Source of the DNA: Ewingella sp963519305
GTDB lineage: Bacteria; Pseudomonadota; Gammaproteobacteria; Enterobacterales; Enterobacteriaceae
Assembly: GCA_963519305.1 (NCBI GenBank)
Contig: CAUQMS010000011.1
Coordinates: 78,670-142,669, forward strand
Length of the DNA stretch: 64,000 nt
Reading direction: 5' to 3'
In this document: in pieces, positions 17,023-25,670 of the stretch
Layout: every line of letters starts with the position of its first letter
How positions within the stretch are numbered: the first letter of the stretch is position 1
Position numbers and translations under genes: made by a program
The notes under the pieces: model-generated
Seen by the model: only the letters and a program-made list of their open reading frames with translations
What the model was told of the DNA's origin: nothing
The model's database searches: none

Positions 17023-18387
17023 TTAACGAGTGGTCAGTTGCCCGGCCGTCAGCGCTTTTTCAGCTTCCAGCTGAGCCGCCTGATGCTCTTCTTTATATTT
17101 CAGGCGGTCCCAGGCGCGGAAGAATGGATAGTAAATCACCAGCGAAATCGCCAGATTCACCACCTGTATCACCGTGCCGGAGATATGTCCGCCGGTCGCC
17201 AGATAGCCACTGATAAATATAGGTGTGGTAAACGGCAGCGCGATGCCAACCGGCGGCGTCACCAGCCCGGTTGCCATCGCGGTATAGGTGACAATAACCA
17301 GCACCACCGGCGTCAGGATAAACGGAATAGCGAAATAAGGGTTCATCACCAGCGGAATACCAAATACCATCGGTTCGCTGATGTTAAACAGGCAGCCCGG
17401 AGCGGCGATTTTACCCAACTGTTTCATCTGTGCGCTGCGGGCGCGGATCAGCATGAAGATCACCAGCCCGAGCAGTGCACCGGTGCCGCCGGGGGCAATC
17501 CATAAATCATAGAACTGTTGGGTAATAATGTGTGGAACCGGCTGACCGGCCTGAAACGCGGTCAGGTTTTCTGACATGTTTGACAGCCACACCGGCTGGA
17601 TAAACACCAGCACGATGGCGTCGCCGTGCAGCCCCACCATCCACAGTAAACCTATCAGGATCACCGAGAAGATCATGCCCGGTAACGTGCCGCCGATGTG
17701 GTGCATCGGAATGCCGATAATGGTAGCGATCATATTATTGATGTTGCCAAACGGCGTGGCTTCCACGCCCAGACGCAGCGCCAGCACCACGGCCATCACC
17801 GCAAACCCCGGGATCAGCGCCAGGAAGGATTTCGCCACCGCCGGCGGTACGCCTGCGGGCATATTAATGACGAAATTGCGGTCATGGACAAACCGGTAGA
17901 TTTCAGTCGACAGAATGGCAATCACAATCGCCACAAACAGTCCCTGACTGCCGATAAAGTTCATCGGCAACACGCCTTTGATGATCTGTTCAGTAGCCCC
18001 GTTCAGCGGCTGGAACAGCGTGTTTTGAGGAATGGTCATGATGAAGGCCACCAGCGAAACGGCACCGGTAGTCAGCGGATCGAGCGTTTTATATTTCTCG
18101 GCCAGACGGTAGGCAATACCAAAGCTGGAGATGATCGCCATGATGTCGTAGGTGGCTTTGACCGGATAGAGCAGTTTTTCGCGCCACGCGGCCCCAAATA
18201 CTTCGCCCATCATGTTGGCGTAGCTCGGAATGGGCAGGTAGGCGAAAATCAGAAAAAAGGAGCCAATCAGCATAAAGGGCATATTAAGGATGATGCCGTC
18301 GCGTACCGACAGGACGTGTTTTTGCGAGGCAATCTTTAAAGCAAAAGGCAAAACATAGCGTTCGAGCAGGACATTCGGTTTAGACAC
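17023..18387 (-). CDS. PTS permease IIC, cellobiose/chitobiose (lactose-type) family
   Basis: A 454-residue integral membrane EIIC that moves and phosphorylates a beta-glucoside-like sugar together with IIA and IIB. Family features are the N-terminal FALKIASQKHVLSVRDGIILNMP, the central GGTGALLGLVIFM and the sugar-site FNISEPMVFGIPLVMNPYFAIPF, in the usual order and at normal length (E. coli ChbC 452 aa). It starts at GTG, with AGGGGG about seven bases upstream. It is the second gene after the IIA gene (135-base gap, same strand). No IIB gene, glycosidase or regulator is adjacent. Confidence 0.93.
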   Translation of the reverse strand: MSKPNVLLERYVLPFALKIASQKHVLSVRDGIILNMPFMLIGSFFLIFAYLPIPSYANMMGEVFGAAWREKLLYPVKATYDIMAIISSFGIAYRLAEKYKTLDPLTTGAVSLVAFIMTIPQNTLFQPLNGATEQIIKGVLPMNFIGSQGLFVAIVIAILSTEIYRFVHDRNFVINMPAGVPPAVAKSFLALIPGFAVMAVVLALRLGVEATPFGNINNMIATIIGIPMHHIGGTLPGMIFSVILIGLLWMVGLHGDAIVLVFIQPVWLSNMSENLTAFQAGQPVPHIITQQFYDLWIAPGGTGALLGLVIFMLIRARSAQMKQLGKIAAPGCLFNISEPMVFGIPLVMNPYFAIPFILTPVVLVIVTYTAMATGLVTPPVGIALPFTTPIFISGYLATGGHISGTVIQVVNLAISLVIYYPFFRAWDRLKYKEEHQAAQLEAEKALTAGQLTTR

Positions 18388-18522
18388 TACACACCCCCTG
18401 AGCGGATGATTTCCGCACTGTTTTTATTAACGGCTATTTTTGTTTATGGCTGGTTACGTGAATCAACAAACTGAACTAAAAAGTCGGGCGTAAAGGTAAA
18501 GCAGTCATGCAGCCGCGACGGG

Positions 18523-18840
18523 TTATGCAGCGGCGGAGGGCAGACGGCGATAAAGCTCAATCATGTCGATGGCTAAATCCTGAATAACCATCGCATTCAT
18601 CAGGTGGTCCTGCGCATGGACCGTGATCAGATTGACCGGAATTTTACCGCAGCCTTCATCCATCCCAATCAGTTCGGTCTGCATGCCGTGGGCATGTGAA
18701 ACGGCCTGACGTGATTCGACCATCGCCTGCTCGGCCGCTGCAAAATCGCCGCGCCGGGCCTGCTGCAATGCCATCATGGCGTGGCTGCGTGCGCTTCCTG
18801 CATGTACCAGCAATTCCATAATCGTATTTTCCAGATCCAT
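18523..18840 (-). CDS. PTS IIA component, lactose/cellobiose (ChbA/LacF) family
   Basis: A 105-residue cytoplasmic helical-bundle protein that passes phosphate from HPr to a IIB partner. The active-site block TVHAQDHLMNAM holds His75 (probable phospho-acceptor), Asp78 (trimer metal site in LacF) and His79. The N-terminal helix ENTIMELLVHAGSARSHAMMAL is typical. The ribosome site AGAGAGG lies upstream of the ATG. It is the first gene of a two-gene IIA-IIC unit. A LacI-type palindrome lies 114-125 bases upstream. IIB must come from elsewhere in the genome. Confidence 0.92.
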   Translation of the reverse strand: MDLENTIMELLVHAGSARSHAMMALQQARRGDFAAAEQAMVESRQAVSHAHGMQTELIGMDEGCGKIPVNLITVHAQDHLMNAMVIQDLAIDMIELYRRLPSAAA

Positions 18841-18953
18841 GCGTTGCCTCTCTTTCTCAAATCGATGACGGTTGGCTGGCGCTCCCTTTTTACTGACCTG
18901 TCGGGTGCCAGTATCGGGAAGATAGCGACTATTTCACACCAGAAAAATAAAAA

Positions 18954-18965
18954 GAGAGCGCTCTC
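18954..18965. promoter_or_regulatory. LacI/GalR-family operator-like palindrome upstream of the PTS genes
   Basis: GAGAGCGCTCTC is a perfect 12-bp palindrome with the central CG step typical of LacI-family operators. It is close to the GGGAGCGCTCCC boxes of cellobiose/beta-glucoside CelR-type repressors. It is embedded in AT-rich sequence upstream of the IIA gene. No LacI-family gene lies within the window. The rest of the 18841-19209 gap shows only an inverted repeat at 19068. Confidence 0.6.
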
Positions 18966-19067
18966 ATTTTTGAATTTAAAAAAATCAGCTGACGCGAAAA
19001 AAAGTTTCCTGCACAAAAAGGGATGGCGGAAAACTGCGCAACTGATGGGATAGAGTTAAACCAAAGT

Positions 19068-19095
19068 GATCGGGGGTTGTAAATACCTCCCGATC
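19068..19095. repeat. Inverted repeat downstream of barA
   Basis: GATCGGG (19068-19074) pairs with CCCGATC (19089-19095) around a 14-base loop, in the gap after the reverse-strand barA gene. On the forward strand it is followed by ATAGGATTTTT. It may be a weak terminator or the end of a small transcript; the function is not shown. Confidence 0.4.
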
Positions 19096-19209
19096 ATAGG
19101 ATTTTTATATGAGGATAAAATAATGCTTAAATTCAATCAGTTAATGTTATCGCAATGCAAAACTATTTTCCGTAAGTGAGATCTCAAGCAAACCTGCAGC
19201 GCAGGGAAC

Positions 19210-21954
19210 TCAGCTTCTCAGGTGCAATTGCGCCGCACGGGTAACATTTTCTATTTCATCCAGTAACTCAAGCCACTCTGGCTCCAGCTCATTTGCCGGT
19301 ACGTTTTTACGCAGCTGCTGCTCAATGTAAAAACAGAGCTGTTTCAGGCGGGGCACGCCGCTATAGCTGCAACTGCCGTGCAATTTGTGGATCAGGGAAA
19401 GAATGTCCGGATCGGATTCGCCCTGCGCGACCGCATTCACGCGTTCACTGACCTGCGGCAGGAAATCTACCAGCATTTGCAGCAGGTCACGGGCCAGCGA
19501 CTCTTTATTGGCCGACTGACGAAGGGCCAGCTGCCAGTCCAGCGTGCTGGCGGGCTGATAGTCAGCCACCTGATTAAGCGGCGACTCCTGCGGAGTGTGG
19601 TGCGAATAATGGCGTGCCAGCACGCGTTTAAGCATACTTTCGTCAATCGGCTTTGCCAGATAATCATCCATGCCTACTTTCAGCAATTGCTCACGTTCGC
19701 CGCTCAGCGAGTGGGCGGTGACGGCGACAATCGGCGTTTGGGCGTGGCGCGGCATCTGGTGGATAATTTCACTGGCACGGATACCGTCGATATCCGGCAT
19801 CTGAATATCCATCAGAATGATATCCAGATCGTTGTTACGTGCCATGTCGATGGCTTCTTCGCCGCTGTGGCAGAGCAGAGTGGTCTCCACCAGCTCCTCC
19901 AGCAGCGTACCAATCAGCTTCAGATTTGCCGGGTTATCATCCACCGCCATGGCCGTCAGCGGTAAGCGTGAGGTTCTCGGATCCGTTGCTAATACCACCG
20001 TGGCCGGGCGTTCATCCAGTAGCATCGGCAAAAGCCGCAGGCTGGAAACAGGCTTGATCAGGCAGGCCTGAACGCCGCGCGTTTTCAGCGTTTCTGCATC
20101 GACCTGAAACTCACTCGGCAGCGCCAGCAGCAGGCGGTCAGTCATGCTCAGCACTTTTTGCAGTCGTACGTCGTAATCCGATAAGCGGTGATCCAGTTTG
20201 ACCGGAATACTGCACAGCATCAGGTCGTAATGCGCATCGGGCAGCGCCTGAATGGTGGTGCGGTGGACGACATCCAGTGGCGTGGATTGCAGAATTTCCA
20301 GCGTGGCCTTAGCCGCCGCCGGGTTGGATTCCACATACGCCATGCGCTTGCCTTCGAGGCAGGACATGGACACCGGAGTAATGTGGCGGTTGTCGTTTAG
20401 CTCCAGCGTGATGTGGAACCAGAACGTCGAGCCACGGTTGATCTGGCTGTAGAAGCTGATATCGCCGCCCATCTCCTTGACCAGCCGTTGAGTGATCACC
20501 AGCCCGAGCCCGGTTCCGCCGTGACGGCGCGAAATACTGGCATCAGCCTGACGGAAAGCCTGAAACAGTTGCGACTGCTGGCGCTCAGAAATACCGATCC
20601 CGGTGTCATGGATTTGTACTTCCAGCTCGACCTGCAAATTGTTTTGCGAGCGCACTTCCACATTGATATCAATGTTACCATTTTCGGTGAATTTAATGGC
20701 ATTTCCCAGTAAATTGGTCACCACTTGCTGCAGGCGCATCGGGTCGCCGAGCACGCTTTCCGGCACGTTATTATGTACGTTAAGGGTCAGTTCCAGCCCT
20801 TTGTCATGGGCGGTGTGCGCCAGCAAAATCACCACTTCGTCGAGCATTTCACGCAGTGAGAACGGAATGTGTTCGAGCACGAGCTTACCGGCTTCCAGTT
20901 TCGAGAAGTCGAGCACGTCATTGATGATGGTCAGCAAGTTATTTGCAGAACGTTCAATGGTTTGCAGATAGTCTGCCTGAGTCGGCGACAACGGTGTTTT
21001 CAGCGTCTGGCGGGTAAAACCAATCACGCCGTTGAGGGGGGTACGCAGTTCGTGGGACATATTGGCGAGGAATTCAGATTTAATACGTGCGGCTTCCTGT
21101 GCACGTTTTTTGGCTAAATCCAGCTCGACGTTCTGGATCTCCATCTGCTCGAGGGTTTCGCGCAGATCTGAGGTGGCTTGATCGATATTCTGCTGCACCT
21201 CTTCATGGTAAGCCGTCAGCGACATTGCCATCGAGTTGATGCCGTTTTTCAGCATACTGAGCTCGCCAAGCATATTGCCTTCGACGCGGCTGTCGAGCTG
21301 ACCGCGGCGGATACGGTCAACGGTATTGACCATATTGCGAATAGGACCGGTCACGTCACGCATTAGCCGATAGGCAAACAGGGTGGCAATCCCGAGGCAA
21401 AGCAGCAGCAACATCGTTGAGACAAAGGCTTCCTGATATTGCTGTAAACGCACTGAACTCAGATCAAGTTCGATGGCGATGTACCCCAGATTACGCGCTG
21501 ACGGATCGTTGGAGGCGTCGTCATCGGGCGTATTGTGGTTCTCTGCCAGAATTGGAGTACGCAAAATCAGCGAGTCACCGACGCGGTTTTGGGTCAGTTC
21601 ACGCGGGATTTTACTCAGCGATGGTACCTGTAATATGCCGCCTTCGCGCAGCGAATTGGAGGTGACGAACAGTTTATTGTCCGCATCGAAGACACTGATG
21701 GCCCGCACAATTTCAGAGTGATTACGGTGCAGACGGCTGATCAGCTTTGTCACCGGGTCGCGCTCCCGGAAGGTCATCCCGTACTCACTGGCCACCGCGA
21801 GTGGCTCGATAATACTGGAACCGGCATCGATCAACTGTTTTTGCAGCTCGTTATAACGATGCACCACAAAGAAGGTGCTGAGCAGCAAACCAATCATCAA
21901 AGTGGGTGCCAAAATTAAGATCATCATCCGTGCGCGGAGGCTATATTTGGTCAT
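19210..21954 (-). CDS. barA: Hybrid sensor histidine kinase BarA
   Basis: A 914-residue tripartite sensor that phosphorylates UvrY and so drives CsrB/CsrC transcription, opposing CsrA (also in this window). In order: an N-terminal membrane segment (MMILILAPTLMIGLLLS), a periplasmic sensor region, a second membrane segment near 170-190, HAMP, a kinase domain with His301 in SHELRTPLNG, an ATP domain with GGTGLGLVITQ, a receiver with Asp716 in MDIQMP, and an HPt domain with His859 in LHGSCSYSG. The start MTKYSLRARM matches E. coli (MTNYSLRARM); upstream codons to 22011 do not. It is divergent from relA. The usual neighbour rlmD is missing. Confidence 0.96.
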   Translation of the reverse strand: MTKYSLRARMMILILAPTLMIGLLLSTFFVVHRYNELQKQLIDAGSSIIEPLAVASEYGMTFRERDPVTKLISRLHRNHSEIVRAISVFDADNKLFVTSNSLREGGILQVPSLSKIPRELTQNRVGDSLILRTPILAENHNTPDDDASNDPSARNLGYIAIELDLSSVRLQQYQEAFVSTMLLLLCLGIATLFAYRLMRDVTGPIRNMVNTVDRIRRGQLDSRVEGNMLGELSMLKNGINSMAMSLTAYHEEVQQNIDQATSDLRETLEQMEIQNVELDLAKKRAQEAARIKSEFLANMSHELRTPLNGVIGFTRQTLKTPLSPTQADYLQTIERSANNLLTIINDVLDFSKLEAGKLVLEHIPFSLREMLDEVVILLAHTAHDKGLELTLNVHNNVPESVLGDPMRLQQVVTNLLGNAIKFTENGNIDINVEVRSQNNLQVELEVQIHDTGIGISERQQSQLFQAFRQADASISRRHGGTGLGLVITQRLVKEMGGDISFYSQINRGSTFWFHITLELNDNRHITPVSMSCLEGKRMAYVESNPAAAKATLEILQSTPLDVVHRTTIQALPDAHYDLMLCSIPVKLDHRLSDYDVRLQKVLSMTDRLLLALPSEFQVDAETLKTRGVQACLIKPVSSLRLLPMLLDERPATVVLATDPRTSRLPLTAMAVDDNPANLKLIGTLLEELVETTLLCHSGEEAIDMARNNDLDIILMDIQMPDIDGIRASEIIHQMPRHAQTPIVAVTAHSLSGEREQLLKVGMDDYLAKPIDESMLKRVLARHYSHHTPQESPLNQVADYQPASTLDWQLALRQSANKESLARDLLQMLVDFLPQVSERVNAVAQGESDPDILSLIHKLHGSCSYSGVPRLKQLCFYIEQQLRKNVPANELEPEWLELLDEIENVTRAAQLHLRS

Positions 21955-22193
21955 GAGGTTCCAATGTGGGAGAATCAGTGGCTGACGTAAGCTTAATGAA
22001 CCAGCGTGCAATCGACAAATAATAGCCAGATTCTACTCCCAGAACGGTTGTGTGACGACCCGGAAAACAGCGGGGAATCAGAAGGTGTTGCCACGCTGGG
22101 GGCGAATGGGCAAGATAATGCCCTTCGCATATCGAAGACTTTTTTATCAACCCGTCTGCCGCCCGACTGGCAGCAGAATTGTAGGGAGAGGGT

Positions 22194-24437
22194 ATGGTTG
22201 CGGTAAGAAGTGCACATTTGAACACGGCAGGCGAGTTTGCGCTCGACGACTGGATCACCAGTTTGGGCCTCTCCAGCACGCAATCATGTGAGCGTTTAGC
22301 CGAAACCTGGCGCTACTGCGAACAACAGACTCAGGGCCATCCTGATGCCTCGCTGCTTTTGTGGCGCGGGTTGGAGATGGTGGAGATCCTCTCAACCCTT
22401 AGTATGGACAACGACAGTATGCGCGCTGCGCTGCTGTTCCCGCTGGTTGACGTCGGCATTATCGACGAAGAGACGCTCACCCTACAGTTTGGTAAGGGCA
22501 TCACCGATCTGGTCCATGGCGTGCGTGATATGGACGCCATCCGCCAGCTGAAAGCCACGCAAAATGATTCGATGGCCTCCGAGCAGGTCGACAACGTGCG
22601 CCGCATGTTGCTGGCGATGGTAGAGGATTTCCGCTGCGTGGTGCTTAAACTCGCCGAGCGAATTGCCCACCTGCGTGAAGTGAAAGATGCGCCGGAAGAA
22701 GAGCGCGTTCTGGCCGCCAAAGAGTGCAACAATATTTATGCGCCGCTGGCAAACCGCTTAGGTATTGGCCAGCTTAAGTGGGAACTGGAAGATTTCAGTT
22801 TCCGCTATCTGCATCCTGATGAATACAAACGCATCGCCAAGCTGCTGCATGAGCGTCGTATCGACCGTGAGCAGTACATTGACGATTTCGTCTCCACCGT
22901 GCGCGGTGCGATGGCAGAAGAGGGCATCAAAGTTGATGTCTATGGTCGTCCGAAACACATCTACAGCATCTGGCGCAAGATGCAGAAAAAAGCGCTGTCG
23001 TTTGACGAACTGTTCGACGTGCGCGCAGTGCGCATCGTGGTCGAACGTTTACAGGACTGCTACGCCGCACTGGGGATTGTGCATACCCATTTCCGCCATC
23101 TGCCGGATGAATTCGACGACTACGTCGCTAACCCGAAACCTAACGGTTATCAGTCGATTCACACCGTGGTACTCGGACCACGCGGTAAAACGCTGGAAGT
23201 GCAAATCCGTACCCGTCAGATGCATGAAGACGCCGAACTGGGCGTCGCCGCGCACTGGAAATATAAAGAGGGCACGGCGGTCGCCGGTGGTCGCAGTGGT
23301 GGTTACGAAGGTCGTATTGCCTGGCTGCGTAAGCTGATTGCCTGGCAGGAAGAGATGGCCGATTCGGGCGAAATGCTTGACGAAGTACGCAGTCAGGTCT
23401 TCGACGACCGGGTTTACGTGTTTACCCCGAAAGGCGATGTGATCGACCTGCCGATGGGCTCGACGCCGCTCGACTTCGCCTACCACATTCACAGCGATGT
23501 CGGACATCGCTGTATCGGGGCCAAAATCGGTGGGCGCATTGTGCCGTTCACCTATCAGTTGCGCATGGGCGATCAGATTGAAATCATCACCCAGAAGCAT
23601 CCGAACCCAAGCCGTGACTGGCTGAACCCGAACCTCGGCTATGTCACCACCAGCCGCGGGCGTTCGAAGATCCACAACTGGTTCCGTAAACAGGATCGCG
23701 ACAAAAACATCCTTGCCGGTAAGCAGATCCTCGACGACGAGCTGGACAAGCTGGAAATCAGCCTCAAGGATGCTGAGAAACTGCTGCTGCCGCGCTACAA
23801 CGTGAATTCGCTGGACGAAGTTCTGGCTGCGATTGGCAATGGCGATATCCGCCTTAATCAGATGGTCAACTTCCTGCAATCTCAGTTGAAAAAACCGAGT
23901 GCAGAGGAGCTGGACAAAGAAGCGCTGCGCCAACTGACGCAAAAGACCACACCGGCACCGCAGCGTAACAGCGGGAAAGACAATGGCCGCGTGGTGGTCG
24001 AAGGCGTAGGCAATCTGATGCATCACATTGCGCGCTGCTGTCAGCCGATACCGGGCGACGAGATTGTCGGGTATATCACGCAGGGCCGTGGGATCTCTAT
24101 TCACCGGGCCGACTGTGATCAGCTGGAAGATTTGCGACTGAATGCGCCGGAGCGCGTAGTGGATGCCGTATGGGGCGAAAGCTACTCCAGTGGTTATTCG
24201 CTGGTCGTACGTGTGGTGGCGAACGACCGCAGCGGCCTGCTGCGCGATATCACCACTATTCTCGCCAACGAAAAGGTCAACGTACTGGGCGTTGCCAGCC
24301 GCAGCGACACCAAACAGCAACTGGCGACCATTGATATGGATATCGAAATCTACAACCCGCAGGTGCTTGGCCGTGTGATTGCCAAGCTCAACCAGCTGCC
24401 GGACGTGATAGACGCCAAACGTCTGCATGGCAGCTAA
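22194..24437 (+). CDS. relA: GTP pyrophosphokinase RelA, (p)ppGpp synthetase I
   Basis: A 747-residue ribosome-associated alarmone synthetase activated by uncharged tRNA. In order: an inactive hydrolase-like domain (about 1-200), the synthetase domain (about 200-390, with GRPKHIYSIWRKMQKK and ANPKPNGYQSIHTVV), TGS (about 405-470, VYVFTPKGDVIDLPMGSTPLDFAYHIHSDVGHRC), the helical region, the zinc-finger-like ARCCQPIPGDEIVG, and the C-terminal ACT/RRM domain (SGLLRDITTILANEKVNVLGV). The ATG at 22194 follows GGGAGAG. The length is close to E. coli RelA (744). Its terminator separates it from mazG, and mazEF is absent. Confidence 0.98.
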   Translation: MVAVRSAHLNTAGEFALDDWITSLGLSSTQSCERLAETWRYCEQQTQGHPDASLLLWRGLEMVEILSTLSMDNDSMRAALLFPLVDVGIIDEETLTLQFGKGITDLVHGVRDMDAIRQLKATQNDSMASEQVDNVRRMLLAMVEDFRCVVLKLAERIAHLREVKDAPEEERVLAAKECNNIYAPLANRLGIGQLKWELEDFSFRYLHPDEYKRIAKLLHERRIDREQYIDDFVSTVRGAMAEEGIKVDVYGRPKHIYSIWRKMQKKALSFDELFDVRAVRIVVERLQDCYAALGIVHTHFRHLPDEFDDYVANPKPNGYQSIHTVVLGPRGKTLEVQIRTRQMHEDAELGVAAHWKYKEGTAVAGGRSGGYEGRIAWLRKLIAWQEEMADSGEMLDEVRSQVFDDRVYVFTPKGDVIDLPMGSTPLDFAYHIHSDVGHRCIGAKIGGRIVPFTYQLRMGDQIEIITQKHPNPSRDWLNPNLGYVTTSRGRSKIHNWFRKQDRDKNILAGKQILDDELDKLEISLKDAEKLLLPRYNVNSLDEVLAAIGNGDIRLNQMVNFLQSQLKKPSAEELDKEALRQLTQKTTPAPQRNSGKDNGRVVVEGVGNLMHHIARCCQPIPGDEIVGYITQGRGISIHRADCDQLEDLRLNAPERVVDAVWGESYSSGYSLVVRVVANDRSGLLRDITTILANEKVNVLGVASRSDTKQQLATIDMDIEIYNPQVLGRVIAKLNQLPDVIDAKRLHGS

Positions 24438-24452
24438 GCATCATCAGTTTGT

Positions 24453-24480
24453 AAGGCCCGCCAGTCGGGCCTTTCTTATT
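24453..24480 (+). terminator. Rho-independent terminator after relA
   Basis: AAGGCCCG pairs with CGGGCCTT and is followed by a TTCTTATT tail, about 15 bases after the relA stop. Confidence 0.85.
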
Positions 24481-24517
24481 ATTGCCTTATCAAAACTTTC
24501 AAAAAACGGATCCACCC

Positions 24518-25336
24518 ATGACTGAATCAGCCCTGCAACGTTTGCTCAATATCATGAAAACCCTGCGCGATCCGGTTGCCGGATGCCCATGGGACAAAGA
24601 GCAAACCTTCGCTACTATCGCGCCGTATACGCTGGAAGAGACCTACGAAGTGCTGGACGCTATTGCGCGCAATGACTATGACGATGTGCGCGATGAACTG
24701 GGCGACCTGCTGTTTCAGGTGGTGTTTTACGCCCAGATGGGCAGCGAGCAGGGGCTGTTTGAATTTGACGATATCTGTCATGCCATCTCCGACAAGTTAG
24801 AGCGCCGTCATCCGCAAATTTTCGGCGGTGAAGCGGCCTGGTCAAAAGAGGCCAGCAGCAAAGAGGTGCTGGTAAAATGGGAAGCGCGCAAAGCGCTGGA
24901 GCGGGCGGATAAATCCCTGCATTCGGCGCTGGACGATATTCCGTCGGCACTTCCTGCCCTGATGAAAGCGCATAAAATTCAGAAACGCTGCGCCAACGTG
25001 GGTTTTGACTGGACTACCCTCGGGCCGGTTTTGGATAAAGTCTACGAAGAGATCGACGAAGTGATGTTTGAAGCCAAACAGGCGGTGGTCAATGAAGATA
25101 AGCTGGGTGAGGAGATTGGTGATCTGCTGTTTGCGACGGTTAATCTTTCCCGCCATCTGGGCCACAAAGCTGAAGATGCGCTGCAGGCGGCCAACCGTAA
25201 ATTCGAGCGCCGTTTCCGTCAGGTGGAGCAGATTATCCGTGACCGGGGGCTGAGCATGGAACAGGCGACCCTCGAGCAGATGGAAGAAGCCTGGCAGCAG
25301 GTAAAGCAGGGCGAAGCCGTAAAAGCCCCGCTCTGA
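24518..25336 (+). CDS. mazG: Nucleoside triphosphate pyrophosphohydrolase MazG
   Basis: A 272-residue all-alpha NTP pyrophosphatase with two MazG repeats. The N-terminal repeat has GCPWDKEQTFATIAPYTLEETYEVLDAI and DELGDLLFQVVFYAQM (acidic EExxE metal motif). The C-terminal repeat has CANVGFDW, VYEEIDEV and EEIGDLLFATVNLSRHLG. It hydrolyses (d)NTPs to NMP and PPi, and in E. coli it lowers ppGpp during starvation, which fits its place after relA. I chose the ATG at 24518; twelve extra codons upstream lack homology. No mazEF toxin-antitoxin genes precede it, unlike E. coli. Confidence 0.95.
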   Translation: MTESALQRLLNIMKTLRDPVAGCPWDKEQTFATIAPYTLEETYEVLDAIARNDYDDVRDELGDLLFQVVFYAQMGSEQGLFEFDDICHAISDKLERRHPQIFGGEAAWSKEASSKEVLVKWEARKALERADKSLHSALDDIPSALPALMKAHKIQKRCANVGFDWTTLGPVLDKVYEEIDEVMFEAKQAVVNEDKLGEEIGDLLFATVNLSRHLGHKAEDALQAANRKFERRFRQVEQIIRDRGLSMEQATLEQMEEAWQQVKQGEAVKAPL

Positions 25337-25587
25337 CTTTGATCGCCGACAATATCTGCAAGGGCTGAAACGGTTAAGCTCAGTACCGATAACCAGCTTA
25401 AAGCCTGAGAGAAAAGAGTAAAGTCCAACAAATTGATATCTAAGATGTTTTAGTGAGTCATGCAGGCAAGACAGAACGTTTCTTTCGCTAACATATTGTT
25501 TTTGAAAGAATGAGAGAATGATGCTGGCAGGGTTAACCCTTCTGAACTGACGGTAAGGAAAACGATGATGAACAGCAAAACCTTTAT

Positions 25588-25616
25588 TTGTGGCGCACAC
25601 AAGGTTCCGGTATACT
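25588..25616 (+). promoter_or_regulatory. Sigma-70 promoter of pyrG
   Basis: TTGTGG (25588-25593), a 17-base spacer and TATACT (25611-25616) place a start near 25623, about 48 bases before the pyrG ATG. The rest of the 334-base mazG-pyrG gap shows no terminator or RNA gene that I can support. Confidence 0.65.
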
Positions 25617-25670
25617 GTTTTCCCGTCTTGGTTACTCCATCATCTTTAAACCTAACCTCTCAGGTTCAGC

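Noticed and set aside
19068..19095. Inverted repeat considered as a definite barA terminator
   Set aside because: On the barA strand it is not followed by a T tract, so it is listed only as a repeat of unknown role.
23049..24428. A 459-codon open frame on the reverse strand inside relA
   Set aside because: It is fully antisense to a well-conserved gene, has no recognisable domain, and reflects codon bias in the opposite strand.
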